Part shown: positions 6,273 to 13,972 of the stretch, piece after piece
Position numbering within the stretch: position 1 is the stretch's first letter
Layout of the letters: each line of letters begins with the position of its first letter
NCBI GenBank assembly: GCA_049699715.1
Contig: JBNAVB010000011.1
Span: forward strand, 1 to 22,949
Direction: 5' to 3'
DNA length: 22,949 bases
Origin: JAVZYK01 sp049699715
GTDB lineage: Archaea > Nanobdellota > Nanobdellia > Pacearchaeales > UBA284
The notes under the pieces: model-generated
Seen by the model: only the letters and a program-made list of their open reading frames with translations
Database searches by the model: none
What the model was told of the DNA's origin: nothing
Position numbers and translations under genes: made by a program

Positions 6273-7685
6273 ATGAAAAAGAGTCCATTTTTAACTGCGT
6301 TATATTTTGCATTCATTGTTTTGGCTTTAATCTCACAAAATGCCAAAGCAGATGAATCAGAAATAGCGGCTTTTAGCTTTGAAAAAGTCACAATAACAGA
6401 TGTTTGCGCCAAAGAGCTGAGCATTCCAGCAAGATTTAATTTGACAATAAACAATACAAACATCTACGATGATCATTTTAGGGTTTATAGCCTGATTGAC
6501 TTGAAAATCATGCCAATAGCGCCCATTTTTATCCCGGCAAGGAACTCCATAACAATAGAATTGAAAGCATTGCCTTTGAGATGGCTGAAAGAAAAGGGCT
6601 TGCATTCAATGGAATATTACATAAAAGGCGACAAAAGCGGCTACAAAACTGATACAGTTCTTGTGAAAGTGCTTCCTTTGAGCGAAATTCTAACAGTCAC
6701 AGCTCCTGCGACAATAAGCCGTGATGACACCAAACTTACAATAAGAGTAGCAAACAAAGAAAACATTAATTTAGGCGACGCTCAGGTATCACTCAATTCT
6801 GAACTGTTCTCAGCAACAAAAAACATAACAATCGCGCCGAAATCAGAACAAAACATAATTTTAGATTTGAATCCGACAGCATTGAAGGTCGCAAAGGCCG
6901 GAGATTATCCAGTAAAAATAATTTTCTTCTTGAATAACGAATACAATCATACAGTTGAATCTCTTATAACCTTACAAGAATACTCAAACATAGCTACAGA
7001 GGAAAGCTCCAAATTCAAATTTTTTGGATTCACAAAGATAATCAAGAAAAAGAACGAAGGCAACATTCCAAAACTTGTCACAATTGAGGTTGTCAAAAAC
7101 AGGTTCGAGCGGATTTTCAGCTCGTTCAATATTCCCCCTACTTCTGAAAAGCCTGCGCTAATAATCACAACATTATCCTGGCAGCGAGAGCTCGAACCAG
7201 GCGAAACTTTAGAAGTTCAGATAAACACAGATTACACAATCCCAACATTAATTTTGATAGCGTTGATTGTGGCCATTGTGCTACTTTATCTCGCGAAGAG
7301 ACCGCGAGTTGTGGTGAAAAAGAAAGCAATAAGGCTCCACACAAAAAGTGATGAGTTTGCCTTGAAAATTATAGTGTTTGTCAAGAACATAGGCAAAGAA
7401 GTCCAATCAGCCACATTGACAGATAGATTGCCCAACATGGCAAAGCTTTACGAAAAATTTGCTGTGAAGCCAGACAAAATTGAGTTGCCAAGGCTGGAAT
7501 GGAATTTCGGCAGCCTAGCAGCGGGCGAAGAGCGAGTTGTTTCATACATAATCTATAGCAAGATCATGCCAGTTGGCTCGATAGAATTGCCGCAATCTTC
7601 GGTACATTATACAGATTCCAAGGAAAGAAGGCGCGTTTCATATTCTAACAAGCTTTTTGTTACAGGTGTGCCTTCGAAAGCTTAA
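6273..7685 (+). CDS. Secreted/membrane protein with Ig-like and DUF11-like domains
   Basis: The frame is open from 6240, but I place the start at the ATG at 6273. It gives a classical signal peptide (MKKSPFLTALYFAFIVLALI then SQNAKADE, cleavage after AKA), and a TATA-like box (AAATATTTAA, 6221-6230) predicts transcription from about 6250. The 470-aa product has beta-rich, Ig-like repeats to about residue 320, one membrane helix (LILIALIVAIVLLYLA, about 325-343) followed by basic KRPRVVVKKK, then a roughly 110-aa C-terminal domain with the DUF11 pattern (IVFVKNIGKE..., LTDRLPNM, LEWNFGSLAAGEERVVSYII). It is probably a cell-surface protein. The basic residues after the helix place the DUF11-like domain inside by the positive-inside rule, which is odd for that fold. 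It lies 70 nt after rad50, with no functional link seen. Confidence 0.7.
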   Translation: MKKSPFLTALYFAFIVLALISQNAKADESEIAAFSFEKVTITDVCAKELSIPARFNLTINNTNIYDDHFRVYSLIDLKIMPIAPIFIPARNSITIELKALPLRWLKEKGLHSMEYYIKGDKSGYKTDTVLVKVLPLSEILTVTAPATISRDDTKLTIRVANKENINLGDAQVSLNSELFSATKNITIAPKSEQNIILDLNPTALKVAKAGDYPVKIIFFLNNEYNHTVESLITLQEYSNIATEESSKFKFFGFTKIIKKKNEGNIPKLVTIEVVKNRFERIFSSFNIPPTSEKPALIITTLSWQRELEPGETLEVQINTDYTIPTLILIALIVAIVLLYLAKRPRVVVKKKAIRLHTKSDEFALKIIVFVKNIGKEVQSATLTDRLPNMAKLYEKFAVKPDKIELPRLEWNFGSLAAGEERVVSYIIYSKIMPVGSIELPQSSVHYTDSKERRRVSYSNKLFVTGVPSKA

Positions 7686-7862
7686 TTTCTTATTAGGCTT
7701 TGTGTTTCTTATTCATAATCACTTAGTATTGTGAAATAAAAATTAATCAAAAAACCAAAAAATGTCGTAGATATCCTACAAAGAACGCAAAATTGATAAA
7801 AAACCTTCAAAAAATTTATTGCAGGGAGCTTCAGAATAATAAGCTATAACTCTTATTCAAAA

Positions 7863-7872
7863 AATTTAAATA
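7863..7872 (+). promoter_or_regulatory. TATA box for asnS
   Basis: AATTTAAATA is centred about 26 nt before the ATG at 7894, predicting a leaderless transcript. The rest of the 208-nt spacer 7686-7893 is AT-rich; it holds no ORF or RNA gene that I can support. Confidence 0.55.
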
Positions 7873-7893
7873 TTCTCTCTGGCAAATATACTT

Positions 7894-9186
7894 ATGTTTG
7901 TATCAATAAAAGAGGCTTTAGGAAAGAAAAAAGGTCACGTAGCTTTAAGAGGATGGGTATATCGTGTTGCGAAACTGAAAGACAAAATTTTCATAACAAT
8001 TCGAGATTCTAGTGATATAATCCAGTGCATTGTTACAAAAAATGCGGTTTCTGACAAGGAGTTCAAGGCAGCTGACAAGCTCTCAATCGAAAGCTCTGTT
8101 GAAATTGAGGGCAATATCCGCGAAGACCCACGCGCACCGACAGGCTTTGATGTGGAAGTTTCAAAGTTAAATGTTATTCATTATTCAGAAGTATTCCCAA
8201 TTATGAAAGACATTAACGAAGAACTTTTGCTTGACAGACGCCATTTATGGCTCCGCAGCAGAAAGATGACAGCAATATTAAAAATCAGAAGCACCGTCTT
8301 CGGAGCGATCCATGAATTTTTTAGAAGCCATGGCTTTTACGAGTTTCAATCTCCTATCATCATTCCAGGAGGCGCCGAAGAGGGTCCAACATTATTTGAA
8401 GTCAAATATTATGACAAAAAAGCCTACTTGACACAAACTTGGCAGCTTTATGCAGAAGCCGCGATGTTTGCACTCGAAAAGATTTACACCCTAGCTCCAA
8501 GCTTCCGTGCAGAAAAATCAAAGACATCGAGGCATTTAACAGAATATTGGCATGCTGAGATGGAACTGCCATGGGTTAATCTTGATGAGCTGATGGATTA
8601 TGGCGAAGGTTTAATAAAGCATATAGTTAAGAGAGTTCTTGAAAAAAATTCTGAAGAATTCAAGATTCTCAGTCGGGATGTAAAGAAACTTGAGCCCACT
8701 TTGAAGAAAAAATTTCCTCGTATCACTTATGACCAAGCCATAAAGCTCTTGAAAGAAAAAGCTAAGATGTCTGTGGCATGGGGCAAGGATCTAAGAACAA
8801 TTGAAGAAGAGAAGCTCATGTCAATGTTTGATACCCCTGTGTTCGTGACTCATTATCCCAAAGAGATTATGGCTTTTTACAAGCCCAAGGATCCAAAAAA
8901 TCCTAAAGTAGCATTATGCTTTGACCTTTTGTCACCAGAACAACCCACTGAATTAATGGGCGGCAGCCTTCGTGATCCAGATATAGAAGAGCTGAAGCGC
9001 TCGCTAAAAAGTAAAGGCGAAAAGATAGAGGATTATAATTATTACCTTGATACAAGACGTTATGGCTCGGTTCCTCATGGAGGGTTCGGCATGGGTGTCG
9101 AACGAGTCGTAAAATGGATATGCGGCCTTGATAATATAAAAGATGCAATAGCATTCCCAAGAACTCCCGACAGGTTCAAACCATAA
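7894..9186 (+). CDS. asnS: Asparaginyl-tRNA synthetase (archaeal AsnRS)
   Basis: This 430-aa class IIb enzyme charges tRNA-Asn with asparagine. The N-terminal OB-fold anticodon-binding domain spans about 15-100 (VALRGWVYRVAKLKDKIFIT). The catalytic domain has motif 2 FRAEKSKTSRHLTEYWHAEM at 204-223 and motif 3 GGFGMGVER at 396-404. TQTWQLYAEA (180-189), where AspRS usually has a SPQLYKQ-type sequence, and ELMGGS in the C-terminal third point to AsnRS rather than AspRS. I chose asnS on that basis; a non-discriminating AspRS or an AsnRS-like paralogue is the alternative. Length matches the Pyrococcus AsnRS. A small membrane-protein gene follows after 19 nt and is likely co-transcribed. Confidence 0.85.
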   Translation: MFVSIKEALGKKKGHVALRGWVYRVAKLKDKIFITIRDSSDIIQCIVTKNAVSDKEFKAADKLSIESSVEIEGNIREDPRAPTGFDVEVSKLNVIHYSEVFPIMKDINEELLLDRRHLWLRSRKMTAILKIRSTVFGAIHEFFRSHGFYEFQSPIIIPGGAEEGPTLFEVKYYDKKAYLTQTWQLYAEAAMFALEKIYTLAPSFRAEKSKTSRHLTEYWHAEMELPWVNLDELMDYGEGLIKHIVKRVLEKNSEEFKILSRDVKKLEPTLKKKFPRITYDQAIKLLKEKAKMSVAWGKDLRTIEEEKLMSMFDTPVFVTHYPKEIMAFYKPKDPKNPKVALCFDLLSPEQPTELMGGSLRDPDIEELKRSLKSKGEKIEDYNYYLDTRRYGSVPHGGFGMGVERVVKWICGLDNIKDAIAFPRTPDRFKP

Positions 9187-9205
9187 AACTAAAACAAAAA
9201 ATAAA

Positions 9206-9607
9206 ATGATAAAAGCCAAAATAAAATATAAAAAAGAAAAGAAAAAAGGAAAAATCAAGGAGACGCTTGCTCTGGTCTTCGCTTTAGTTGCAATAGCCTT
9301 TTTGTTGATAAACTCACTTTACTTGCTTGTTTTCAAAGAAAAAATAATAGGAGAAGTCATACAAGATAAAACAATCCAAGAATTTGGCATTGAGAATCTT
9401 TCGACTGTGACAAATATTATATTAATAATCTTTGTAGCAATCTGGTTTGTCATTGCTGTAGTTATGGCATTTACCATTTATTATGTCGAGACAAAAAAAT
9501 GGAAATGGTATTGGCTTCTTGTTATCTCTATAATCTCTTTTTTTACAGCGAGGATAGACACAGCCGTTTTTGGCATAATCTCAAGCATTCTTTACATAAA
9601 GAGATAA
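9206..9607 (+). CDS. Small integral membrane protein, unknown function
   Basis: The 133-aa product has a strongly basic N-terminus (about 12 Lys in the first 20 residues) and then hydrophobic segments at about 22-44, 68-92, 98-114 and 115-131, consistent with up to four membrane helices. A charged loop (KEKIIGEVIQDKTIQEFG) separates helices 1 and 2. No family was recognised. It begins 19 nt after asnS without a separate clear promoter, so it is probably in the same transcript. The pairing may be incidental. Confidence 0.65.
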   Translation: MIKAKIKYKKEKKKGKIKETLALVFALVAIAFLLINSLYLLVFKEKIIGEVIQDKTIQEFGIENLSTVTNIILIIFVAIWFVIAVVMAFTIYYVETKKWKWYWLLVISIISFFTARIDTAVFGIISSILYIKR

Positions 9608-9612
9608 ACCAA

Positions 9613-9644
9613 AAAATGATGGAAAAATAAAATGATGGAAAAAT
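9613..9644 (+). repeat. Perfect 16-nt tandem duplication
   Basis: AAAATGATGGAAAAAT occurs at 9613-9628 and again immediately at 9629-9644. It lies in the 194-nt spacer between the membrane-protein gene and the UlaG-like gene. It could be slippage, or a repeated site; the unit contains ATGATGG, which resembles but does not match a C box. Confidence 0.75.
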
Positions 9645-9675
9645 GAAAAAATAGATTCAGCAACTGTGGCTTTAA

Positions 9676-9695
9676 GTTCGAGACAGCTCTCGAAC
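9676..9695. other. Perfect 8-bp stem-loop
   Basis: GTTCGAGA and TCTCGAAC form a perfect 8-bp stem around the tetraloop CAGC. A third partial copy, CTCGAAC, follows at 9706-9712. No U-run follows on either strand, so it is not a simple terminator. It could be a structured 3' UTR or part of a small RNA. Confidence 0.5.
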
Positions 9696-9733
9696 CAAGA
9701 AAATGCTCGAACTGTGCTAAAGAGAAACACAAC

Positions 9734-9765
9734 TTGCCTTGAGATGAAATTGCCTTGAGATGAAA
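9734..9765 (+). repeat. Second perfect 16-nt tandem duplication
   Basis: TTGCCTTGAGATGAAA occurs at 9734-9749 and 9750-9765 with no mismatch. It is unrelated in sequence to the duplication at 9613-9644 but has the same unit length and is in the same spacer. Confidence 0.75.
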
Positions 9766-9801
9766 GATTCAGAGCTAATTAAAGATATATGACATGTTAA
9801 A

Positions 9802-10467
9802 ATGAAAATCGGTTCAGTAGAAATAGAATGGCTTGGGCACGCGGCATTCAAGATAAAATTCCAAGAATTATTAATTTATATAGACCCTTACCAGATTCAC
9901 TCTGCAGAGAAAGCCGACATAATTTTAATTACCCACAGCCACTACGATCATTGCTCGCAGCAAGACATCGAGAGACTTGCTAAAGACGGAACGATAATCA
10001 TAGCAACTCCTGATTGCCAGAGTAACTTAGCAAGATTAAAACAAAAAATTGAAATCGCGCTCATCGAACCAGATAAAGAGATAACAATAAAAAACAGCAA
10101 GATTAAGGCAATCGAAGCCTACAATAATAACAAGAAATTTCATGCCAAGAGCGAGGGTTGGGTTGGTTATATTATACAATGCAATGACACGATTATTTAT
10201 CATGCTGGCGACACTGACTTAATCAAAGAGATGTCAAAGCTCACCGGCTATGGCAAAAAAGGAAACTATTTTATTGCATTATTGCCTATTGGCGGCACTT
10301 ACACGATGAATGCAGAAGAAGCCGCAGAAGCCGCATCAATTATCAAACCGACTTTAGCGATCCCAATGCATTATGGCACAATTATTGGCTCTCGCAGTGA
10401 TGCCGAGCATTTTTTAAAACTTTGTGAAGAAAAAAGTATAAATGCGAAGATTCTCGAGAAGAGTTAA
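9802..10467 (+). CDS. UlaG-like metal-dependent hydrolase (metallo-beta-lactamase superfamily, UPF0173)
   Basis: The 221-aa product has the compact UlaG/UPF0173 form of the fold. An early WLGHAAF motif (10-16) precedes the HxHxDH metal site THSHYDH (H45, H47, D49, H50). Later ligands are H and D in YHAGDTD (about 133-139) and the C-terminal MHYG (about 194). Length matches the family (about 220-230 aa). The substrate is not known for archaeal members; a phosphodiester or lactone is typical of the fold. It converges on taw1, and the two stop codons overlap by 4 nt, so they share a termination region. Confidence 0.85.
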   Translation: MKIGSVEIEWLGHAAFKIKFQELLIYIDPYQIHSAEKADIILITHSHYDHCSQQDIERLAKDGTIIIATPDCQSNLARLKQKIEIALIEPDKEITIKNSKIKAIEAYNNNKKFHAKSEGWVGYIIQCNDTIIYHAGDTDLIKEMSKLTGYGKKGNYFIALLPIGGTYTMNAEEAAEAASIIKPTLAIPMHYGTIIGSRSDAEHFLKLCEEKSINAKILEKS

Positions 10468-11402
10468 AATTTAATCTTCCTTCCAACGTCTTTTTTCATC
10501 ATTAAAACAACCCGCGAGTTTTCTTTTTCATCAACTATTTTATATCCACTATGCTTTGAAATTTGTTTTGCGAAATCCTTGACTTCTTTATGAAGAGGCA
10601 TGTATGGCATGCCCAATCTTGCCCTCGAAAAACCAACAGCCATGTATGCCTTGACCTCAACAAATTTTGGCCTCGCAATTTTAATGAGTTCTGCGTAATC
10701 CTCTGGATTTGACATGTTAATGTTCCTAACAAGAGTCAGTCTAAGAACAGTTCTTGTTTTTTTGTTCAGTTTTGGCAATAACTTGAGGGTTTTCATCAAC
10801 TTGCTCCAAGAACCCGTGACAGGCCTATCTATTTTTTTATAAATTTTCTCATTTGGCGCGTCAAGAGAAACATAAAGTTGTGTTGGCGGCTCGATTCTTG
10901 CTAGAACTTTAGGTAGCATTCCATTTGTTACAAGAAAACTCGTGATTTTCCTTTTTTTCAATTCTTTAATTAGTCCCGAGAGCTTTGGATAAATTGTTGG
11001 TTCTCCAGCCAAACTGATAGCAAAATGTTTTGGCTCAAAAGCCTCCTGCAATTTTTTCCAATTGACTTTCTTGTTGCCCTTGAATCCAATCAACTGTTTT
11101 TTCTGAGCTTTTATGCATTCCTCTATTATTGTCTTTGGATCATTAATTTTGATTTTTATCTTATCACCTAAAGTGTGCTCAATGGCACGCCAACAGAATA
11201 AACAACGATGCTGACACCATGCAACAGCCGGCGTCATCTGGCAGCATCTGTGTGATTTTATACCATAAAATTTCTGTTTATAACAATAATCTTGGTTAAG
11301 AAGCGCACGCTTCGTCCACATGCATATCTGGACAGCAGAATGTTCTCCAACCAAAGCATAATGCTGTTTTTTCAATAGCGCTTGCAATTTTTTCGGCAAC
11401 AT
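10464..11402 (-). CDS. taw1: tRNA 4-demethylwyosine synthase Taw1 (TYW1, radical SAM)
   Basis: This 312-aa radical SAM enzyme builds the tricyclic base imG-14 from m1G37 of tRNA-Phe, using pyruvate carbons. The SAM cluster motif is CX3CX2C with C63, C67 and C70 (AWCQHRCLFCW). Three more cysteines upstream, C27, C40 and C53 or C54, would hold the second 4Fe-4S cluster known in Taw1. The SLAGEPTIYP segment and the later LTLVRNINM and EVKAYMAVGFSR segments are typical of the family. Length matches the Methanocaldococcus enzyme (about 311 aa). The gene is divergent from taw2 across a 58-nt spacer, which groups successive pathway steps. Confidence 0.92.
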   Translation of the reverse strand: MLPKKLQALLKKQHYALVGEHSAVQICMWTKRALLNQDYCYKQKFYGIKSHRCCQMTPAVAWCQHRCLFCWRAIEHTLGDKIKIKINDPKTIIEECIKAQKKQLIGFKGNKKVNWKKLQEAFEPKHFAISLAGEPTIYPKLSGLIKELKKRKITSFLVTNGMLPKVLARIEPPTQLYVSLDAPNEKIYKKIDRPVTGSWSKLMKTLKLLPKLNKKTRTVLRLTLVRNINMSNPEDYAELIKIARPKFVEVKAYMAVGFSRARLGMPYMPLHKEVKDFAKQISKHSGYKIVDEKENSRVVLMMKKDVGRKIKF

Positions 11403-11420
11403 AAAAATTATAAATAAAAT

Positions 11421-11433
11421 CAGTTTAAAAAAG
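11421..11433. promoter_or_regulatory. Shared AT-rich core between taw1 and taw2
   Basis: The 58-nt spacer holds one obvious AT core, AGTTTAAAAAAG. It is about 25 nt upstream of the taw1 ATG on the minus strand and about 33 nt upstream of the taw2 ATG on the plus strand. A second AT stretch (ATTATAAATAAAA) lies next to the taw1 start. Divergent, near-leaderless transcription from this core is an inference. Confidence 0.35.
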
Positions 11434-11460
11434 TAGTGAAAAAAAGAAAAAAGATAAAAA

Positions 11461-12195
11461 ATGAAATATCAACAAATTGGCGATATTGTTATTTTCAATA
11501 AAATTAGCAAGAGAGAAGCCCAGGCTCTTTTGAAAAAATTTCCTCGAGTTAAGACAATTTGTGTAAAAAAAGGCGCTGTTCAAGGACAGTTCCGCAAGCC
11601 CCAAATTAAAGTTCTTGCATCTCGCGCAAAAAAAGCGAGAACTGAAGCAATTCACAAAGAACAAGGCATTCTATACAAAATCGACGTTTCCAAAATAATG
11701 TTTGCGAAAGGTAACATTAATGAAAGACATCGTTTAGCAAAAATTGCAAAGAAAAATGAAATTGTGATTGATATGTTTGCTGGAATTGGTTACTTTTCTC
11801 TGCCTTTGGCAAAGAAAGTCAAAAAAGTTTATTCAATTGAACTTAATCCCGTGTCGTTTAACTATCTGAAAGAAAACATAAAGCTAAACAAACTAAACAA
11901 TATTGTTGCATTAAGGGGCGATTGCGCAAAAATTATTCCGAGATTAAAAGTTATGGCAGATAGAATTGTAATGGGTTTCTTGCCCTCTCCTTTCAAATAT
12001 TTGAAAGCGGCTTTCAAAGTCTCAAAGAAAGGAACAATAATCCATTATCATTGTTTGATAAGTCGCGGAAAAGAAAACCAAGAGATAGAAACAATAGTTA
12101 ATAAGATAAAAAAAGTTAAATTAATTCGCGCGGTTATGGTTAAGAGTTACTCTGCTGCGTTGGAGCATTATGTCCTGGATCTCCGGGTTTTATAG
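11461..12195 (+). CDS. taw2: tRNA wyosine derivatives biosynthesis protein Taw2 (TYW2-like, SAM-dependent aminocarboxypropyl transferase)
   Basis: The 244-aa product has a Trm5/TYW2-type Rossmann domain: DMFAGIGYFSLPLAK (motif I, 104-118), E127 in YSIELNP (motif II), RGDCAKII (152-159) and DRIVMGFLPSP (167-177), followed by GTIIHYH (191-197). Trm5 methylases have an Asn/Asp-Pro-Pro-type motif where this protein has MGFLPS, the form seen in Taw2/TYW2. Taw2 transfers the 3-amino-3-carboxypropyl group of SAM to C7 of imG-14 in tRNA-Phe. Adjacency to taw1 supports this choice over Trm5. At 244 aa it is somewhat shorter than the Pyrococcus homologue. Its 3' end overlaps a convergent orphan gene by 56 nt. 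Confidence 0.85.
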   Translation: MKYQQIGDIVIFNKISKREAQALLKKFPRVKTICVKKGAVQGQFRKPQIKVLASRAKKARTEAIHKEQGILYKIDVSKIMFAKGNINERHRLAKIAKKNEIVIDMFAGIGYFSLPLAKKVKKVYSIELNPVSFNYLKENIKLNKLNNIVALRGDCAKIIPRLKVMADRIVMGFLPSPFKYLKAAFKVSKKGTIIHYHCLISRGKENQEIETIVNKIKKVKLIRAVMVKSYSAALEHYVLDLRVL

Positions 12196-12496
12196 GTTCT
12201 GTAAAATAAGTGCCGTTTAAACGGCTTATTATTCCTAAAACATTTTTTTTGATTTCTTCTGCCTCAGAGTAATGCCCTTTTCCATTCTCTATAACTTTGC
12301 CTAATGGATTAATAACAATATAGGCATAGCTGAACTTGCCCTCTTCCATTTCAATATACAGCCGAGTCTTGCACACGCCTTGCTCTTCTCTTAAAAACTC
12401 GTATATACCTCCTGCCTTTAATTGGAGCTCCCATCCTATTAAAATCTCTTGAGAATTAATATCTTCAACAATGTCACTAAGTTCTTTTTGACCCAT
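12140..12496 (-). CDS. Small hypothetical protein, convergent with taw2
   Basis: The 118-aa product has no recognised family. Residues about 15-75 suggest mixed alpha/beta structure with alternating hydrophobic strands (ILIGWELQLKAGGIYEF, FSYAYIVINPLGKVIENG), then a helix and a polar tail (GDPGHNAPTQQSNS). There is no membrane segment. A good TATA box (minus-strand TTATAAATA, 12516-12524) is centred 24 nt before the ATG, supporting a leaderless gene. The 3' end overlaps taw2 by 56 nt on the other strand. Confidence 0.65.
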   Translation of the reverse strand: MGQKELSDIVEDINSQEILIGWELQLKAGGIYEFLREEQGVCKTRLYIEMEEGKFSYAYIVINPLGKVIENGKGHYSEAEEIKKNVLGIISRLNGTYFTEPIKPGDPGHNAPTQQSNS

Positions 12497-12515
12497 AAAT
12501 TGAACAAGACGATGG

Positions 12516-12524
12516 TATTTATAA
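12516..12524 (-). promoter_or_regulatory. TATA box for the 118-aa ORF
   Basis: The minus strand reads TTATAAATA, centred 24 nt before the ATG at 12496. Confidence 0.55.
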
Positions 12525-12558
12525 GAATTGTTGTGATGAGTTAAGTTAGATCTAATTT

Positions 12559-13452
12559 TTAAGTTACTATCAAAATAGAGCCACTAATTATCATGATAAT
12601 TGCTATTATTTTTAGAATTAATATTCTTATAGAAACTTTTTCTTTTATTGCTGAGGGATTTATTTTGGTTATAAAAAGGGCCAAAAGAAAAACAAACATC
12701 GCCTGTGAACAACCTAAAGCTGAAACAAGCGTTGCAGGAGCCATCGAAAGCGCCAAAAAAAATAAGGCCATTGCAAAAACATCTATTAGTGTTATGCCGG
12801 CAATTAACGCTGTGCCGATTTTATATTTTTTATATTCTTTGATAAAAAATGGCAAGAAGCAAAGGGCAAAAACAAATTGGCCTAGTCCTATCCACCAAAT
12901 CATGCTTAGAAAAGGCACTTCTAGAGCTGCTGCTCTAACTAAAATTGTTCTTAAAGCAAAAAACAAAGCTGCTGCCAAAATAATTAAGATTGTTGTAATC
13001 GGAATTATTTTCCGTTTTCCTTTTTTTCCTTTTGTTGGTTTGAATGAAATAATAAAAGCGCCTACCAAAAGCAAAGCAATTCCAATATACTTCTGCGGAG
13101 TAAAAGCCTCGTGCAAGAAAATAGCTGCCAGGACAAGTATAAAGAGCCTATCAACCTCAGTTAAAGCCATAACTCTTGAAACTTCCTCTGCTCTTAGCGC
13201 TTTATAATAGAAAAAGATTGCAGTGCTTAGTACAATGCCCGCCCCAATAAGCCACAAACTACTTTTAAAATTCAAAATTGTAAAAGAGTTGCTAGCTAAG
13301 GTCAGAATGCTATAAAGAATAAAAGCAATGAATCCATTGATCGTAGTACAAATAATTGGATTTCTAAGCTCATGAGTTACAACATGCCTGTCAAGAATAT
13401 TTACCAAAGCAAAGATAAATCCAACGATCAACGCTAAAATAGCCCATAACAT
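12559..13452 (-). CDS. EamA/DMT-family transporter
   Basis: The 297-aa product has ten hydrophobic segments arranged as two halves of five, the layout of drug/metabolite transporters with two EamA domains. The halves are joined by the basic linker FKPTKGKKGKRKI near residues 136-148. The first half contains EVSRVMALTEVDRLF and the second APATLVSALGCSQAMFVF, in the positions of the conserved EamA helix pair. The substrate cannot be told from sequence; amino acids or nucleotide sugars are common. It lies 13 nt after the 168-aa unknown ORF and is probably the last gene of a minus-strand operon starting with the permease. Confidence 0.85.
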   Translation of the reverse strand: MLWAILALIVGFIFALVNILDRHVVTHELRNPIICTTINGFIAFILYSILTLASNSFTILNFKSSLWLIGAGIVLSTAIFFYYKALRAEEVSRVMALTEVDRLFILVLAAIFLHEAFTPQKYIGIALLLVGAFIISFKPTKGKKGKRKIIPITTILIILAAALFFALRTILVRAAALEVPFLSMIWWIGLGQFVFALCFLPFFIKEYKKYKIGTALIAGITLIDVFAMALFFLALSMAPATLVSALGCSQAMFVFLLALFITKINPSAIKEKVSIRILILKIIAIIMIISGSILIVT

Positions 13453-13465
13453 TTTTTCGCTTTTG

Positions 13466-13972
13466 TTACATGTTCAAACCCAAAAATGAGCCATAAATTA
13501 TCCGTTTTAATTCTTGATTAGTTGGAATTTTTCTATTAGTATAACAAACCCATAGCATTTTATTTAAACAAGATTTATATTGGCTTACTTTAATAAGTTG
13601 TTTTGTATTGTATTCTTCTTCGTTAAAATATTTTATTGGCAAGATAGTTATTTGAAAATTTCCATAAAATTCTTTTTTTAATATCTTGTTGTATTTATAA
13701 TTAGGGATTTTAAAAATCCCAATTTTAGCTAAAGCATATGTTGCAGATAAAAGACAACAAATTGGTTCTGAATTTTTCTTAACTAACACAAGGTTTGGAG
13801 TTTTAATATATATCAAACTCTTCTTTCTTTTAATTAATTTTTTAGGAATGCTCTTTAAAAATCTTTCAGACGCTTTTTTAACTTCAGACTCAAAAGCAAA
13901 AAAATCCGGAACAATTTTTTCTTTCTTTTTTATTTTTTTCATAAAACTATTAACAAATTTGAACTTATCCAT
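13466..13972 (-). CDS. Unknown protein, downstream part of a probable −1 frameshifted gene
   Basis: The frame can start at an ATG at 13972 (168 aa), but this ATG uses the last A of an A7 run that is also read by the upstream ORF 13939-14142. A −1 shift on the run would fuse the two into one protein of about 225 aa. The segment is rich in Lys, with VPDFFAFESEVKKASERFLK and ICCLLSATYALAKIGIF, and has no recognised family. It is AT-richer than the flanking transporter genes. It could be an independent ORF translated by coupling, the −1 product, or the tail of a broken gene. EamA follows 13 nt later. Confidence 0.55.
   Translation of the reverse strand: MDKFKFVNSFMKKIKKKEKIVPDFFAFESEVKKASERFLKSIPKKLIKRKKSLIYIKTPNLVLVKKNSEPICCLLSATYALAKIGIFKIPNYKYNKILKKEFYGNFQITILPIKYFNEEEYNTKQLIKVSQYKSCLNKMLWVCYTNRKIPTNQELKRIIYGSFLGLNM

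Noticed and set aside
9613..9765. C/D-box guide RNA in the duplicated spacer
   Set aside because: ATGATGG resembles a C box, but no CTGA D box lies at the right spacing on the same strand.
12593..13207. 204-aa plus-strand frame opposite the EamA gene
   Set aside because: Lys/Ala/Ile-rich antisense of membrane helices; the minus strand gives a clean ten-helix transporter.
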